From NCBI RefSeq assembly GCF_036785885.1, contig NC_092314.1, positions 13,971,638-14,035,637 on the forward strand: 64,000 nt of DNA. Direction: 5' to 3'. Numbering within the stretch: the stretch's first letter is position 1; the number at the start of each line of letters is the position of its first letter. The position numbers and the translations under genes are program-made. The notes below the pieces were generated by a model. The model worked only from the letters and a program-made list of their open reading frames with translations. It ran no database searches and had not been told where the DNA came from. The DNA comes from Coffea arabica. Its lineage: Eukaryota > Streptophyta > Magnoliopsida > Gentianales > Rubiaceae. Positions 1 through 11,310 of the stretch are shown here, in pieces.

Positions 1-383
1 AATTTTAGAGGTTTTTCAAGTTGATAAGTGTGTCATTGCATAAATTTTTTTTTTCTTTTTTACCAAAGCACAACGACTTTTTGGCATAGATACTAACCCT
101 GAATCCCGTGAGAACCCCAAAAGCCGGTATCTCTTGAGATCTCACAGGGAACTAATATACTACACCCCAAACCCCCCGAACCCCGATGTGGCATAAATTC
201 AATGAGTGAAAATTTTTTGTCCTATACTTTTTTTTGAAAAAAAATAACACATTTTGATAGAGATAGACAGTGAAACAGAACCATTTTTAACTTTTATCCT
301 TTTCTTTTAAAATAATTTTTACAACAACAATAATTTTACTATTTTGATTTGAAATCTTAACCCGTGCATAACATGAGTCAAAA

Positions 384-428
<45 letters not shown>

Positions 429-1034
429 GTCAGCATTATTTCCGTTAACAAAACAGGCTCAGAAGACCAACATGGAATAGTTTTCTTATTTTAGGGGACC
501 AAACTGAGATGTTCTAAATTTTAGGCATCAAATCGGGATTTTTTTTTGGCTATTTCGTAGGACTCAAGAGTTTAATTGGGGAACTAGTATTACTTCTTGT
601 TTTTCTTAAAAGACTGTGAAACAATACCCGACAGCACAATGTTAGAAATAATATAATAAAAGATTAACTCGCAAATAGTGTGAATTAATAAACCAATAAA
701 TCATTGGATTATGCAATGCTCGTTCTAAATTTTTTTATAAGACAATAAGCTTTGTTTGGATCGAAGAATTTGATGAAAAAATTTGATATCCATTCAAATC
801 GCTCTAATTATTTAAATTGTATAACAGGCATTGAAAATATAATGTCTGCTTTACATACTGCAAATAAATTTAGGAAATGAAACTCACACATAGTACAAGT
901 TGGATTCAAGTCTTCCTATTTCTAGAATCCAGACGTGATTTCTTGAACCTAAACATTAATCACAACTAATCTTTTTCATGCCACTAGAAATGATAATAGA
1001 AATGTTTGTAAATTCTATAAAAAGTTGTATAATA
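1..1034. other. AT-rich intergenic DNA with CT/TA microsatellite
   Basis: I see no gene here. A (CT)n run at about 386-405 passes directly into (TA)n to about 428. The stretch near 750-850 resembles the terminal part of the TTTGGATTGAAGGATTTGATG-type miniature element found complete at 2896-3133, so it may be a decayed half copy. Confidence 0.6.
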
Positions 1035-1362
1035 CTCCCTCCGTCCCATTTTGATAGTCCTGTTCTTTTTTCACACAGTTTAAGAAAAAATAGTTAACTT
1101 TGTTAGAAAAGTAAATTTAGATTGCTATTTTCCTAAAATACCCTCACATTAAATATAGTATAACTTTATGGGAACTTGAATTGATGGTAAAAAAAGAATC
1201 AACTCTCATTAAATATGGTAGGTTTATAGTAACAACTACTTACATTGAATAAGGGTATTTTAGAAAAATTAAAATACAACTACATTCTTCAATTGAAAAG
1301 TGAACTATAATTTGGGACAGATGAAAAAGGAATACAGGACTATCAGAGTGAGACGGAGGGAG
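1035..1362. mobile_element. Stowaway-like MITE (Tc1/mariner type), 328 bp
   Basis: The element starts CTCCCTCCGTCCCATTTTGA and ends with the inverted form (GGACGGAGGGAG-like, ACGGAGGGAG at the very end). It is flanked on both sides by the dinucleotide TA (1033-1034 and 1363-1364), the Stowaway target duplication. The inverted match continues inward (TTTTGATAGTCCTG against AGGACTATCAGAGTG). It has no coding capacity. A related copy lies at 56157-56505 and shares internal sequence such as TTTCACACAG followed by a T-AAGAAA stretch. Confidence 0.9.
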
Positions 1363-2895
1363 TAGTAACGTAGAAGGGCCCAGTAAAGCGGTCAACAACA
1401 AAATTATGAAGAATGGAAGTAAAGACAGAATTGTGTTCCAACATAACCGTCCAGCAGCCTACTCTTTTTACACTCTATACAACGGCAGACGTTACAAAAC
1501 CAAAGGACCAAACCGGTGGGCCCCACAATACCGTGGGGCTTCCCGCGAATCCGGCTTTTGTTTGCGTGCGACGAAGAGCAAAAATCCGGTCTACGACCCC
1601 ACTCGTAGACCGACTGTTTCAAAATTTGCCATATCCTCTCATTAATTCACATATTAAATGCACAATAAAAATGTGGGAAAATTTGGCTCTACTATTGTTT
1701 TTTTCCCAAAGATTACAAGTAATTAGATTAGAAACACTTAGGAGTTAACAGTTAAACCAGCCCAAAAAGAGCAATTTAAGCGGAACTCACAAGAAACATC
1801 CATCCAGTCAATTGGTGACAGGAAGGTGCTCCCATAAAACTTAAACTCAGAATAAAGACCTCACGATCAACCGATGTGGGATGGTAAAATTTGGCTCTAC
1901 TAGACCAAGTCTAATCAAATATTTGTCATGATGATGTAACATTGGAATAAATGATGATGAAGAATTGAATTTGAAACTGAAAATGAAAACTCTTTTTTCA
2001 AAATGATATATCCGAAACTGGAAACTTCAATTATTACTTCAAAGATTTTACACGTACTTGATTCACATGTTCAAGCACCATGTGTCAAATCAGTTCCTTT
2101 GTATCACCAAGCATCATTAAGTTGTACTTTGTTGGCCTATTTTTTGTTATAAATTTTGCAAAAAAAATAAAATAAAATTGATTATCGAAAGTGATTGCAG
2201 AGAAAATAATAATCGGCTAAAATTACTCCTAAGTAGATTTTAGATTTTCAATATTTTAGTTATAAAAAAAATCCTAAAATCCAATTGTAAAAGTAGACAA
2301 GAAAATGAAAAAGGATAACTGGGAATCAGAATTTAAAATCAGATACAAAAATTGAACGAGATTAGGCCATATACATTTGGTGTAACTTTATTTGCATTAT
2401 GGAAAATTTTCTTACGTTGATGAATTCGAATGCATAATGCATACCCTCTATTTAAATGAATTTTTCAAGGTACATGGCATGCATCTAAATATGTTTATAG
2501 GTTTGCCCGGATAACTTATTGTCCGAATTTCTTTTGCATCATAAGTAGTTTTTTTAAAACCACTTTTTTAATTTCATAAATGATTTTTTAATTAAAATTT
2601 TAGATTTTCTAACTACCTTAATATCTCATAGATATTATATCACAAAATATACTATAGTATTATTCTAGTTTTTTTTTCAAATAGTGTTATCTCCAAACAC
2701 GCTTAAAATTTTTTACATTTTCATATAAAAAAAGGGCTTGGTTAAGGGGTGCCTCATTAAGAAAGGGTTAATATGCTAATTTTGTTGTAAGAATATAGTT
2801 AATTAAAAAAAGTATCTAAATTTAAGGGCACAATAAATGTGAATGTCTCTCCTCATATGACAATTTAAGTGTATTAATGAGTACTAGTACTTTAA
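1363..2895. other. Intergenic DNA, no gene seen
   Basis: No supported coding sequence. About 1370-1640 is richer in G and C than its surroundings and holds the short perfect hairpin at 1587-1612. The rest is AT-rich with homopolymer runs. Confidence 0.55.
1587..1612. repeat. Perfect 10-bp inverted repeat (hairpin)
   Basis: CGGTCTACGA, a 6-base loop CCCCAC, then TCGTAGACCG: ten paired bases with no mismatch. It is not followed by CTAG or CTRR, so it is not a Helitron end, and there is no T-run to suggest a terminator. Function unknown. Confidence 0.6.
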
Positions 2896-3133
2896 GGCTG
2901 CGTTTGAATTGAAGGATTTGATGAAGAATTTGAAATTTTCTCAAACTCCTCTAATTGTTTAGACTATAAAGGAGGTATTTGAACTTATGAATCATAAATT
3001 ATTATAGTGTTTAAAATATATTTTTAGAATTGCTAAATTATAAATCTAAATGCTTCTTAACCAATCTAAACAACTAAAATGATTCGGATGGATTTCAAAT
3101 CCTTCATCATATTCCTCAATCCAAACGAAACCG
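2896..3133. mobile_element. Small terminal-inverted-repeat element (MITE)
   Basis: The left end reads GGCTGCGTTTGAATTGAAGG and the right end, inverted, reads CGGTTTCGTTTGGATTGAGG. The match continues inward through a GATGAAG-ATTTGAAAT segment on both arms. No coding capacity. The target duplication is not clear (TTTAA occurs on both sides but not adjacent to the right end), so the superfamily is open: hAT or Harbinger. Confidence 0.6.
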
Positions 3134-3503
3134 TGTATTTAACGTGTATTAGAAAATTCCTCTGAAAGAAATTGCATTTTTAAAACTACTATCAATGTAA
3201 ACTTATATATATATATAATAATAATGAGTTTTACATTAATTGGGTTATAATTAAGGTTTTTAGCCCAATTATACCAATTTACACTGAAATTCTATCAGTT
3301 TACACAAATAAACGGAATTGAAAATGAAGAGGAAGTTACCCATTAAAACGACGACGTCTTTATCTCTTTGACCACAGTACAATAATCATTATGATCCGTT
3401 GTATAATGTTATGTACCCATCTGCAGAACAAACAGAGAATCAAATCTCTGCTGTTGTCACCATGGGGGATCCCACCCTTCACTTCCACAGTAGACCGAAA
3501 AAC

Positions 3504-3536
<33 letters not shown>

Positions 3537-5035
3537 AGTTAGCCTTGAAGGCGTGGTTTTCCACTTTTCACTCGTTCCCTATTGGAGAAAAGCCAACTTT
3601 AACGTATGCCAGAAAAGCATATCGGTTATGGCAGTGGTACTAGTACTTGCTTGCCTTTGCTTGCTGCTAGTGGTACTGTACTGGTGCCAGCTTACACCTT
3701 CTCTCTCTCTCTCTCTCTCTCTCTCATTCATGAAGGTATCGTGTTGTTTTCGAACTAATTAGACTTCCATAATTGTACACTCATGATGGTTCTTCCCATT
3801 TTTCATCAGTTCTTGAACTCTTGATAAGCACCAAAAAAAAAAAAAAACCACACACACACTCAAAAACACACACAGAGTGAAGGTTTGAACTTTGAAACAG
3901 CGTAGTCAGCAAATAATGCACTGATTTTTGGCGGGGTTTATGTGTATGATCAGTTCTATTAGAAAAGTAAGTAATGCCACAAGCTCTTTGTGTCTTTTTT
4001 TTTGAGGGGGGGGGGGGGGGGAGGAATTTAGGGGATTATTCTTGCTTCACATTTGTGGATTTTTGTTTTAATTTTTGTATCAGATTTTGTGATTTTTCTG
4101 GTCTTTTGGGGTTGAGAGGAATACTGGGTTTTGCTTAAAATGATCCATCTTTTGGAAGAAAGCTGCACAAAATTGGCAAAAGATGAAATTTTGGAGCTCT
4201 TTTTATCCTTTCAAAACAGACCCTTTTTTTTCTTTCAATTTTTTTTTTGCTTGCTTATTTCGTTGGAGAAATGCCTATTCATACAGGCATAGCTTGATCA
4301 TGGACTGTGGAACAACATTTATGCTAGCTAGTACTCACCTAATAGCTTTTGTGTGTGTGTGTGTGTGCGTGCGTCTGAGGTAGTTGTTTAGTGTGTGTTG
4401 TGTGTGAAAATCTTTTTTGAGCCAAAAGCCTATAAGGATTAAAAGTATAAAAAGTGCATTTGATTTAATTTTTTTATGGGTTCTGTGCTAATGTGTGATA
4501 ACCCCACTTAGCAGACTCTCCACCACCGTTTTTCTAGCAAACATTTTTCTTCCTTTGTGATGATCAAGTTCTGAGAAGACTTGTGGGGCCATGTTCTTTT
4601 CAGCTGCTTCTCAGTTATGCAAAAGATCATGATCAAGATCTTATTTTATTTTATTTTTCTTACTCCTGTTTTTCCTTTTATTTTTGTTTAATTTTCAGTT
4701 TTTAAATGTAATGGTGGCTTTTGTCTATCTTCATCATATTTTATAGAGCTAGACTTTTGATTGTAATTTTTTTTTTTTGATTGTAATGTTGCTGCGTGGA
4801 AATATGAAATGCTATTTGGAAAGAATTGTTCTTCACTAACTATTAGTTTCATCTGTCTCCAGACTCCAGACACACTTGTGTATTTAATTGTTCGTAATAC
4901 TATGCTTGATCTCTCTTTTTCTTTTTTCCTTTTTGTGGAACCTGAATGCCTGAAATAGTCTAGAGATGATTATTCTTTTTTTGTTTTTTTTGGGCTGAAA
5001 CTGATTATAATTGTCAACTGCTTTCCCTTCTGCAG
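3134..5035 (+). promoter_or_regulatory. Upstream region of the receptor kinase: promoter and probable long 5' UTR intron
   Basis: This stretch has no convincing coding sequence. It carries a poly-A run (about 3505-3534), a (CT)n run (about 3702-3723) and a (GT)n run (about 4350-4366). CT-rich tracts like 3702-3723 are common in plant 5' leaders. A candidate splice donor (AAG then GTATCG) lies at about 3737 and a strong acceptor (TTCCCTTCTGCAG) ends at 5035. I infer that the kinase transcript starts in this region and has an intron in its 5' UTR. Transcript data would be needed to place the start. Confidence 0.4.
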
Positions 5036-6194
5036 GTGAGTTGTTAACTGGAGTCGGTTATCACTCTGGTTCAAGCTGACATCAGCTCTGGGGGAGGAAT
5101 TTGTGCATCAACCTTGAAGCTCTACTAGTCACAAGTACTTTATCCTTAACCTGCAGTAAGAACAACAATAATGTAGTGAATTGATTGACTTTCATTTAGA
5201 CTTGCTTATTACTTGCTTTCTCTCTGTACTTGTCATTGCTTATGTTAGCGTCATGAATACAAAACTTCATTAGGCCTTTCCAAATAACTGCTCAAGGTTT
5301 AATAGAAACCAATAGCGTTTATTCCAGGGAATGAATAATGTCTTGATCATTCCATACTAAGTTATGGAGGTGCTACCCTTTTTATCTAGTATATGGCAAG
5401 ATGAATTTTAGAAAGAACAGCTATCCTAATGAAAAAAACCTGCAATTTCCCAAGGTTGTCCTAGATAAAATGCGCATAGTGCATATCAACAAAAAAAAAA
5501 AAAGAGATTTTTGGATACTATAATTTATCCACTTGAGCATATCCCTTGACACAAACAGAAAAATTTCTTCCGTTCTTTTACTGTTGTTTTTCAATATATG
5601 TGGCTGTAGTCTAATAGCTGCAAAGTTGGAAACTGATTCATGTTTGTCTTGGATTTGCATGAGACTTTGCTGATTACCTGACAGAGTAGTGCAGAATCTG
5701 GTAGCCTATTAGACAGAAAAGAAAAGTTCTGGTAGATTGGTGCTTTTCTTTGCTGTTTTGCTTATGATAAAAAGTAATTCTCATCTCTGAATGTGTGAGA
5801 CTGTACTAGACTTCTCCTGTTCCATTGAGTTATGTCTTAGTTTTAGTTTCAACTACCAGGTTTTTCTGCCTTCATTCTCTTGATAGATGCCAGTATGTTA
5901 AACATGTCATGTGGTTACTAGTGCCTAGTCATTTTATGAAGCGCCATTGTTGTGTTTATCATCTACATTTTATCAATGCGAGAGAGCAAGCCTGGTATTT
6001 CATGAATCATATCTTCTCGCTTAATACATTAGTAATGAGCTTCACGTTTTCATATTTTCTTAAACACATAATCTGGCTCGAGCATATCTTCCTGATAAGC
6101 TTTGTTTCAACCTGCAAAACCAAGTCCTGCAGGAAAAGTACTTCCCAGAGTAGTATATATCATCCGGTCATAATCAGATTGAACCCAGTTCAGC
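5036..6194 (+). other. Probable 5' UTR exons and intron of the receptor kinase
   Basis: After the acceptor ending at 5035, an exon of 120 bases runs to 5155, where a donor GTAAGA follows. The next good acceptor is TCCTGCAG, ending at 6132, leaving a 62-base leader (6133-6194) with no ATG before the kinase start at 6195. This removes all upstream ATGs in 5156-6132. Splice sites are read by eye and are an inference. Confidence 0.45.
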
Positions 6195-9100
6195 ATGCCA
6201 AAGCTCATATTCAGATACCAAGTTTGTCATGTCCTCACAATTATCCTTGCCTTCGTCATTTATCCTGCATTGACACATGGGATTTTTCTTGGGGATGTGG
6301 AGTTATTGAAAGCTCTTCGGCAGTCTCTAATCTCAAGAAGAAATGCAATTCCTAGCTGGTTTGAATCAGAAACTTCTCCATGCAATTGGACTGGGATTAG
6401 ATGCGAAGGTGCAGTTGTTAGGCAAATAGATTTATCTTGTACAAATTCACCTCTAAGTCTTCCTTTTCCTGTTCTTATTGGTGAATTTAAATCTATTAAG
6501 TACCTGAATCTCAGCCATTGTGCCCTTACGGGTGGTTTCCCTGAAAGCGTTTGGAATTTAGAGAATATAGAGAGTCTGGACGTGAGTGACAATAGACTGA
6601 CTGGAATGCTTCCTCCAACTATATCCAACCTCAAAAATCTCAGACAACTGGTGCTTGATGACAATAGCTTTTCTGGAAGTTTTCCATCAGCAATAGGCTT
6701 GCTTGAAGAATTGTTGGAACTCTCGGTCCATGGAAATTTGTTTTATGGGAATATTCCTGAAAAGCTTGGGAATTTAAAGAAATTGCAGTCTCTTGACCTC
6801 AGTGTAAATAATTTCTCTGGAAGATTACCTTCCAGTTTCGGCAATTTCACCAGGCTACTATACTTTGATGCTCGACAAAACAAACTCTCAGGGCCAATAA
6901 TTCCAGAGATTGGAAACTTAAGGAGGCTCAGAACTCTTGATCTCTCATGGAATTCATTAACTGGACCTCTGCCAATAACAATTGGGAACCTGAAACACCT
7001 TCAGTCACTGGATCTGCAAAACTGCAGAATTAGCGGTAATATTCCTGAAGAAATAACAGAGCTTAGAAGCTTGACTTACTTGAATCTTGCAGAGAACATT
7101 TTTAAGGGAGAACTGCCTGAAAGTGTGGGTAGGCTAACAAACTTAAATTATCTCATTGCTCCAAATGCTGGACTAACTGGAAAAATCCCTCCACAGTTGG
7201 GAAACTGCAAGAGGCTGAAGATCATCAATCTGTCCTTTAACTCCTTATCTGGTCCATTACCTGAAGACCTTGCAGGACTGGAGTCAATTAGTTCTGTCCT
7301 CCTTGATTCTAATTGTTTGTCAGGTCCTGTGCCTGGGTGGATTTCTAATTGGAAAGAAGTAGAGTCCATAATACTCTCAAAGAACCTCTTAAGTGGATCC
7401 TTACCACCACTTGATCTGCCTTTAATGTCATCACTTGATCTTAGTAGTAACAAGCTGTCTGGGGAATTGCCATCTGAAATTTGCAATGCTAAGTCCCTAA
7501 GCAATCTACAGTTGTCTGATAACAACTTCACTGGTAGCATAGACAAAACTTTCAGCAATTGTTTGAGCCTCACAGATTTGGTGTTGTCTGAAAATGGTCT
7601 GTTTGGAGAAATACCTGCCTATCTGGGGGACCTTCAGCTTATTACCTTGGAGCTTTCAAAAAACAAGTTTTCTGGAAAGATTCCCGATCAGTTATCGGAA
7701 TCAAAGACGCTGATGGAGATCTCACTGAGCAACAATATGCTTGAAGGTCCAATTCCCAGCGCAATTGCCAAGGTTTCAACCCTGCAGAGACTGCAACTAG
7801 ATAATAATCTCTTTGAAGGAAGTATTCCTGTGAGCATTGGGAAACTGAAAAACCTCACTAATCTTTCTTTACATGGCAACAGATTAACTGGAGAGGTTCC
7901 CTTGGAGATTTTTGAGTGTACGAAACTGGTTTCTCTGGACCTTGGGGCAAACAGACTGACAGGTCCCATTCCAAAATCCATATCTCAACTGAAGCTACTT
8001 GACAACCTTGTCTTGTCCTACAACCAATTTTCTGGTTCTATACCTGAGGAGATCTGCTCTGGGTTTCAGAAGGTGCCTTTACCAGATTCTGAGTTCGTTC
8101 AGCACTATGGAATGCTTGATTTGTCCAATAATGAGCTTGAGGGTCAAATTCCTGCATCAATCAATAAATGCATTGTCGTGTCGAAATTAAACTTGCAGGG
8201 GAACAGACTCAATGGGAGCATTCCATTTGAAATTTCTGGCTTGCCAAACTTGACATCGGTCGATCTGTCTTTCAACAGTCTGACAGGTCCCATCTCTTCT
8301 CATTTGACCTCGATGAGCCTTCAAGGTCTGAACCTTTCACATAACCAGATCAAAGGCGCAATTCCAGAAAATTTTGGGTCTAAAATGTCAAGTCTGGTGA
8401 AGCTTGACCTTTCACATAATCTGTTATCTGGTCCATTGCCGCCTTCAATATTCAATATAGTAAGTTTGACATTTTTGGACATCAGCCAGAATTCTCTCTC
8501 TGGAACTCTGTCTGTTGGTCCTGGAAGCACCAGTTCTCTTTTATTCCTAAATGCAAGTTTTAACCAACTCTCTGGCAACCTTTGTGACTCTCTCTCTAAT
8601 TTAACATCTCTTTCCATGTTAGACCTCCACAATAATTCAATAACAGGCACTCTGCCTTTGTCTCTTTCATCTCTTGCTGCCTTGACATATCTTGACTTAT
8701 CCAACAACAATTTCCAGAGTTCCTTTCCTTGTAACATATGTGATATAGAAGGCCTTGCATTTGTTAATTTTTCTGGCAACAAATTCACAGGCAATGTACC
8801 TGATACTTGTAAGGATACTGAAATTTGCCTGCTAAACCAGAATATTTTCCTGCATAGACATCGCGATTCATCTCCAGTAATTTTATCTCATGCTTCTGTA
8901 TTGGGTATTGCCCTTGGTGCCACACTTGTTTCCCTGATCATCCTCATTGGTCTTGTGAGGTGGAGAATGCTGAGACAAGAAGCCATGATACTTGAAAGAG
9001 GCAGCAATAAGATTGTTGGAGCAACTGAGCCAGCGTCATCTGATGAGCTTTTGGTGAAGAAGCCAAAAGTACCTCTGAGCATCAATATCGCAACTTTTGA

Positions 9101-9992
9101 GCACTCTTTATTGCGGATAAATCCTGCAGATATTTTATCAGCTACTGAAAACTTCAGTAAAAGCTACATTATTGGTGATGGTGGATTTGGAACAGTTTAT
9201 AAAGCTTCTCTGCCAGGTCGGACATTTGCTGTCAAAAGACTTAATGGAGGTCACTTGCATGGTAATCGCGAATTCTTGGCTGAACTGGAGACACTTGGAA
9301 AGGTAAATCATCAAAATTTAGTTCCATTGCTGGGCTACTGTGTCTTTGCAGATGAGAGGTTCTTAATATACGAATACATGGAGAATGGAAGCCTTGACTT
9401 TTGGCTAAGGAATCAGGCAGATGCAATTCAAGCCCTTGATTGGCCTACTAGGTTCAAGATTTGTCTTGGTTCAGCACGAGGTCTTGCGTTTCTACATCAT
9501 GGATTTGTTCCTCACATCATTCACAGGGATATAAAATCCAGCAACATACTCTTGGACAGAAATTTTGAACCAAGAGTATCGGATTTTGGCCTGGCACGGA
9601 TCATCAGTGCATGTGAGACTCATGTATCCACCGTTCTTGCTGGTACATTTGGATACATCCCACCAGAGTATGGTCAGACCATGATGGCTACAACCAAAGG
9701 CGATGTTTACAGCTTTGGGGTGGTGATACTGGAGCTGCTGACAGGAAAAGCGCCAACTGGACAAGCTGATATTGAGGGAGGAAATCTTGTTGGATGGATG
9801 AGGTGGATGGTTGCAAGGGGAAGGGAGTCTGAAGTACTAGACCCTTATCTCTCTGCTTCTTCAGCAGCGTGGAAAACTCAAATGCTAGAAGTTCTTGCAA
9901 TTGCCAGAAGGTGCACCTGTGATGAGCCATGGAAGAGGCCTACAATGCTTGAAGTTGTGAAGCTGTTGAAGGGGGCAAAGACCTACGGTTGA
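6195..9992 (+). CDS. MSP1: MSP1-like leucine-rich-repeat receptor protein kinase
   Basis: A single open exon encodes 1265 residues with the full layout of an LRR-XI/EMS1-MSP1-type receptor kinase. Residues 1-27 form a signal peptide. A Cys-pair cap follows (CNWTGIRC near residue 65), then a long run of 24-residue LRRs (LDLS-N-LSG-IP pattern) to about residue 870. The membrane helix is about 901-921. The kinase has the Gly loop IGDGGFGTV (993), VK lysine 1014, HRDIKSSN (His1110, Asp1112) and DFG Asp1130, then GTFGYIPPEY, so it is an active-looking RD kinase. The kinase domain closely follows rice MSP1 in wording (FLHHGFVPHIIHRD, RIISACETHVST). MSP1 and EMS1 receive TPD1-type peptides in anther and ovule cell fate. 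Whether this copy has that role or is one of the more widely expressed MSP1-like paralogues cannot be told from sequence. The start at 6195 gives the signal peptide. Confidence 0.9.
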   Translation: MPKLIFRYQVCHVLTIILAFVIYPALTHGIFLGDVELLKALRQSLISRRNAIPSWFESETSPCNWTGIRCEGAVVRQIDLSCTNSPLSLPFPVLIGEFKSIKYLNLSHCALTGGFPESVWNLENIESLDVSDNRLTGMLPPTISNLKNLRQLVLDDNSFSGSFPSAIGLLEELLELSVHGNLFYGNIPEKLGNLKKLQSLDLSVNNFSGRLPSSFGNFTRLLYFDARQNKLSGPIIPEIGNLRRLRTLDLSWNSLTGPLPITIGNLKHLQSLDLQNCRISGNIPEEITELRSLTYLNLAENIFKGELPESVGRLTNLNYLIAPNAGLTGKIPPQLGNCKRLKIINLSFNSLSGPLPEDLAGLESISSVLLDSNCLSGPVPGWISNWKEVESIILSKNLLSGSLPPLDLPLMSSLDLSSNKLSGELPSEICNAKSLSNLQLSDNNFTGSIDKTFSNCLSLTDLVLSENGLFGEIPAYLGDLQLITLELSKNKFSGKIPDQLSESKTLMEISLSNNMLEGPIPSAIAKVSTLQRLQLDNNLFEGSIPVSIGKLKNLTNLSLHGNRLTGEVPLEIFECTKLVSLDLGANRLTGPIPKSISQLKLLDNLVLSYNQFSGSIPEEICSGFQKVPLPDSEFVQHYGMLDLSNNELEGQIPASINKCIVVSKLNLQGNRLNGSIPFEISGLPNLTSVDLSFNSLTGPISSHLTSMSLQGLNLSHNQIKGAIPENFGSKMSSLVKLDLSHNLLSGPLPPSIFNIVSLTFLDISQNSLSGTLSVGPGSTSSLLFLNASFNQLSGNLCDSLSNLTSLSMLDLHNNSITGTLPLSLSSLAALTYLDLSNNNFQSSFPCNICDIEGLAFVNFSGNKFTGNVPDTCKDTEICLLNQNIFLHRHRDSSPVILSHASVLGIALGATLVSLIILIGLVRWRMLRQEAMILERGSNKIVGATEPASSDELLVKKPKVPLSINIATFEHSLLRINPADILSATENFSKSYIIGDGGFGTVYKASLPGRTFAVKRLNGGHLHGNREFLAELETLGKVNHQNLVPLLGYCVFADERFLIYEYMENGSLDFWLRNQADAIQALDWPTRFKICLGSARGLAFLHHGFVPHIIHRDIKSSNILLDRNFEPRVSDFGLARIISACETHVSTVLAGTFGYIPPEYGQTMMATTKGDVYSFGVVILELLTGKAPTGQADIEGGNLVGWMRWMVARGRESEVLDPYLSASSAAWKTQMLEVLAIARRCTCDEPWKRPTMLEVVKLLKGAKTYG

Positions 9993-10550
9993 ACTTGTGC
10001 TGTTTGATTGAAATCAAACAATGTTGAGTAGACAGAAATTTGATCTCTGGTTTGTGATTGTACCTTATAATCTCATATAACATGAAGAATTACTTGCTGA
10101 TTTGACCAGTTTGTAGCTACTTAATGGTACTATAATGACTGAGCATGTAAATAATAGATATGGAGCTATGTAACTCAACTTTCTTGATCTTGTTTACCTA
10201 GCATGCCAACATTCAAGTGCAGCAAAAAAAATTAGTCATGAGGTCTATGATGGGATACTGATACCAGAAAAAGAAAATAAGTAAAAATTCATGTTCTACC
10301 CAATCATAAGGGTGAAATACAATAAACCCCCCCTGTAATGTGATCATTGTTTCACTTTGCCCCCTCAAATCATTTAATGACCACATTGCTCCCAATAGAT
10401 AAAGCCAAGTTTGAACCTCGGACTTTCAAGCTTGAAAAGGCTATAATGTCCCTTTTATTCACTGTAAAAGTGATTATATTCTTTGAGCACCTAAAAAATT
10501 AGGCATGTTCCGCAATTATTGTTTTCTTGGAGGGAAAGAAATATGTGGAA

Positions 10551-10555
<5 letters not shown>
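9993..10555 (+). other. 3' UTR and downstream flank of the receptor kinase
   Basis: Follows the TGA stop. AT-rich sequence with AATAAT-like signals near 10150 probably holds the polyadenylation site. From about 10310 the sequence resembles half of a non-coding repeat (CCCCCCTGTAATGTGATCA). No gene seen. Confidence 0.45.

Positions 10556-10610
<55 letters not shown>
10556..10610. repeat. (TA)n microsatellite, about 55 bp
   Basis: Uninterrupted alternating T and A. Likely polymorphic in length and able to form cruciforms. Confidence 0.95.
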
Positions 10611-10614
<4 letters not shown>

Positions 10615-10641
10615 TTAAAAAGCATCTAATATAAAAGAATC

Positions 10642-10730
10642 TGAGGGGAGAGATAGATGGGTAGTTTGCGAGGAGGAAACATAGGTGAGACGTTTCGAGT
10701 TCGAACCCTCTGGTTATACTAAAAAAAAAA
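10642..10730 (+). mobile_element. tRNA-derived SINE
   Basis: A box-like GTAGTTTGCGAGG lies at about 10661 and a B box GAGTTCGAACCC at 10697-10708, followed by a poly-A tail to 10730. The flanks share an AGAATC core (about 10636 and 10737) that looks like a short target duplication. Same architecture as 29094-29184, which suggests one plant SINE superfamily. Confidence 0.6.
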
Positions 10731-10862
10731 TGTAATAGAATCCATAAAACCAACAGGCAATATTAAGATCCTTGAAAATAACAAACCAGTGCATGTCCTA
10801 CTAAAAACAACCGAGAAAACTCCAATTGTACTGTTTGAAAGTGCCATAATCCACACCCTTCC

Positions 10863-11310
10863 ATAGGAGTGTGCAAAATCGAAAAATTCCGATTTACCAA
10901 CCAAATGTGAAAATTCGAATTGAATTTGGAATTTCGAATTCGATAATTTGGTAATTCGGAATGGAAATCAGTATCCAATTTCGAATTGGTCGAATTCGGG
11001 TAGAATTCGGTAATGAGATTTTTCAAATCGAAAATTCCAATTTCGAATTCACAATTCGAAATTGAAATCGAAATCGAAATTCGAAATTCCTATTTCGATT
11101 TCAAATATGTTCTTCATATATATATATATAATATAACATTTATATTATAATAATAATTTTTATATTCATAAATTCGATGAAATCGGAATTTACCGACGAA
11201 TTCGAATTCAGAGTTGGTGAATTCGAAATCGAAATCAGTCGAAAATTCTGATTTGAAAATTTTCAATTTCAAAGTTCCGAATTACCGATTTCGATTCCGA
11301 TTCACACCCT
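10863..11310. mobile_element. hAT-like MITE with exact 8-bp target duplication
   Basis: ACCCTTCC occurs exactly at 10855-10862 and 11311-11318. The ends between them are inverted matches (AGGAGTGTGCAAAATCG against AGGGTGTGAATCGGAATCG). Eight-base duplications and AGGGTGTG-type ends fit hAT MITEs. The inside is built almost wholly from degenerate repeats of TTCGAAAT / GAATTCG, so either strand can fold extensively. No coding capacity. Confidence 0.85.

Noticed and set aside
5825..6355. Long open frame overlapping the start of the receptor kinase in another frame
   Set aside because: It does not begin with ATG, lies mostly in a predicted 5' UTR intron, and its product has no family features.
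10697..10708. B-box motifs (also 29148-29158 and about 33440) as tRNA genes
   Set aside because: No cloverleaf can be drawn around them; A tails and target duplications at the first two show SINEs.
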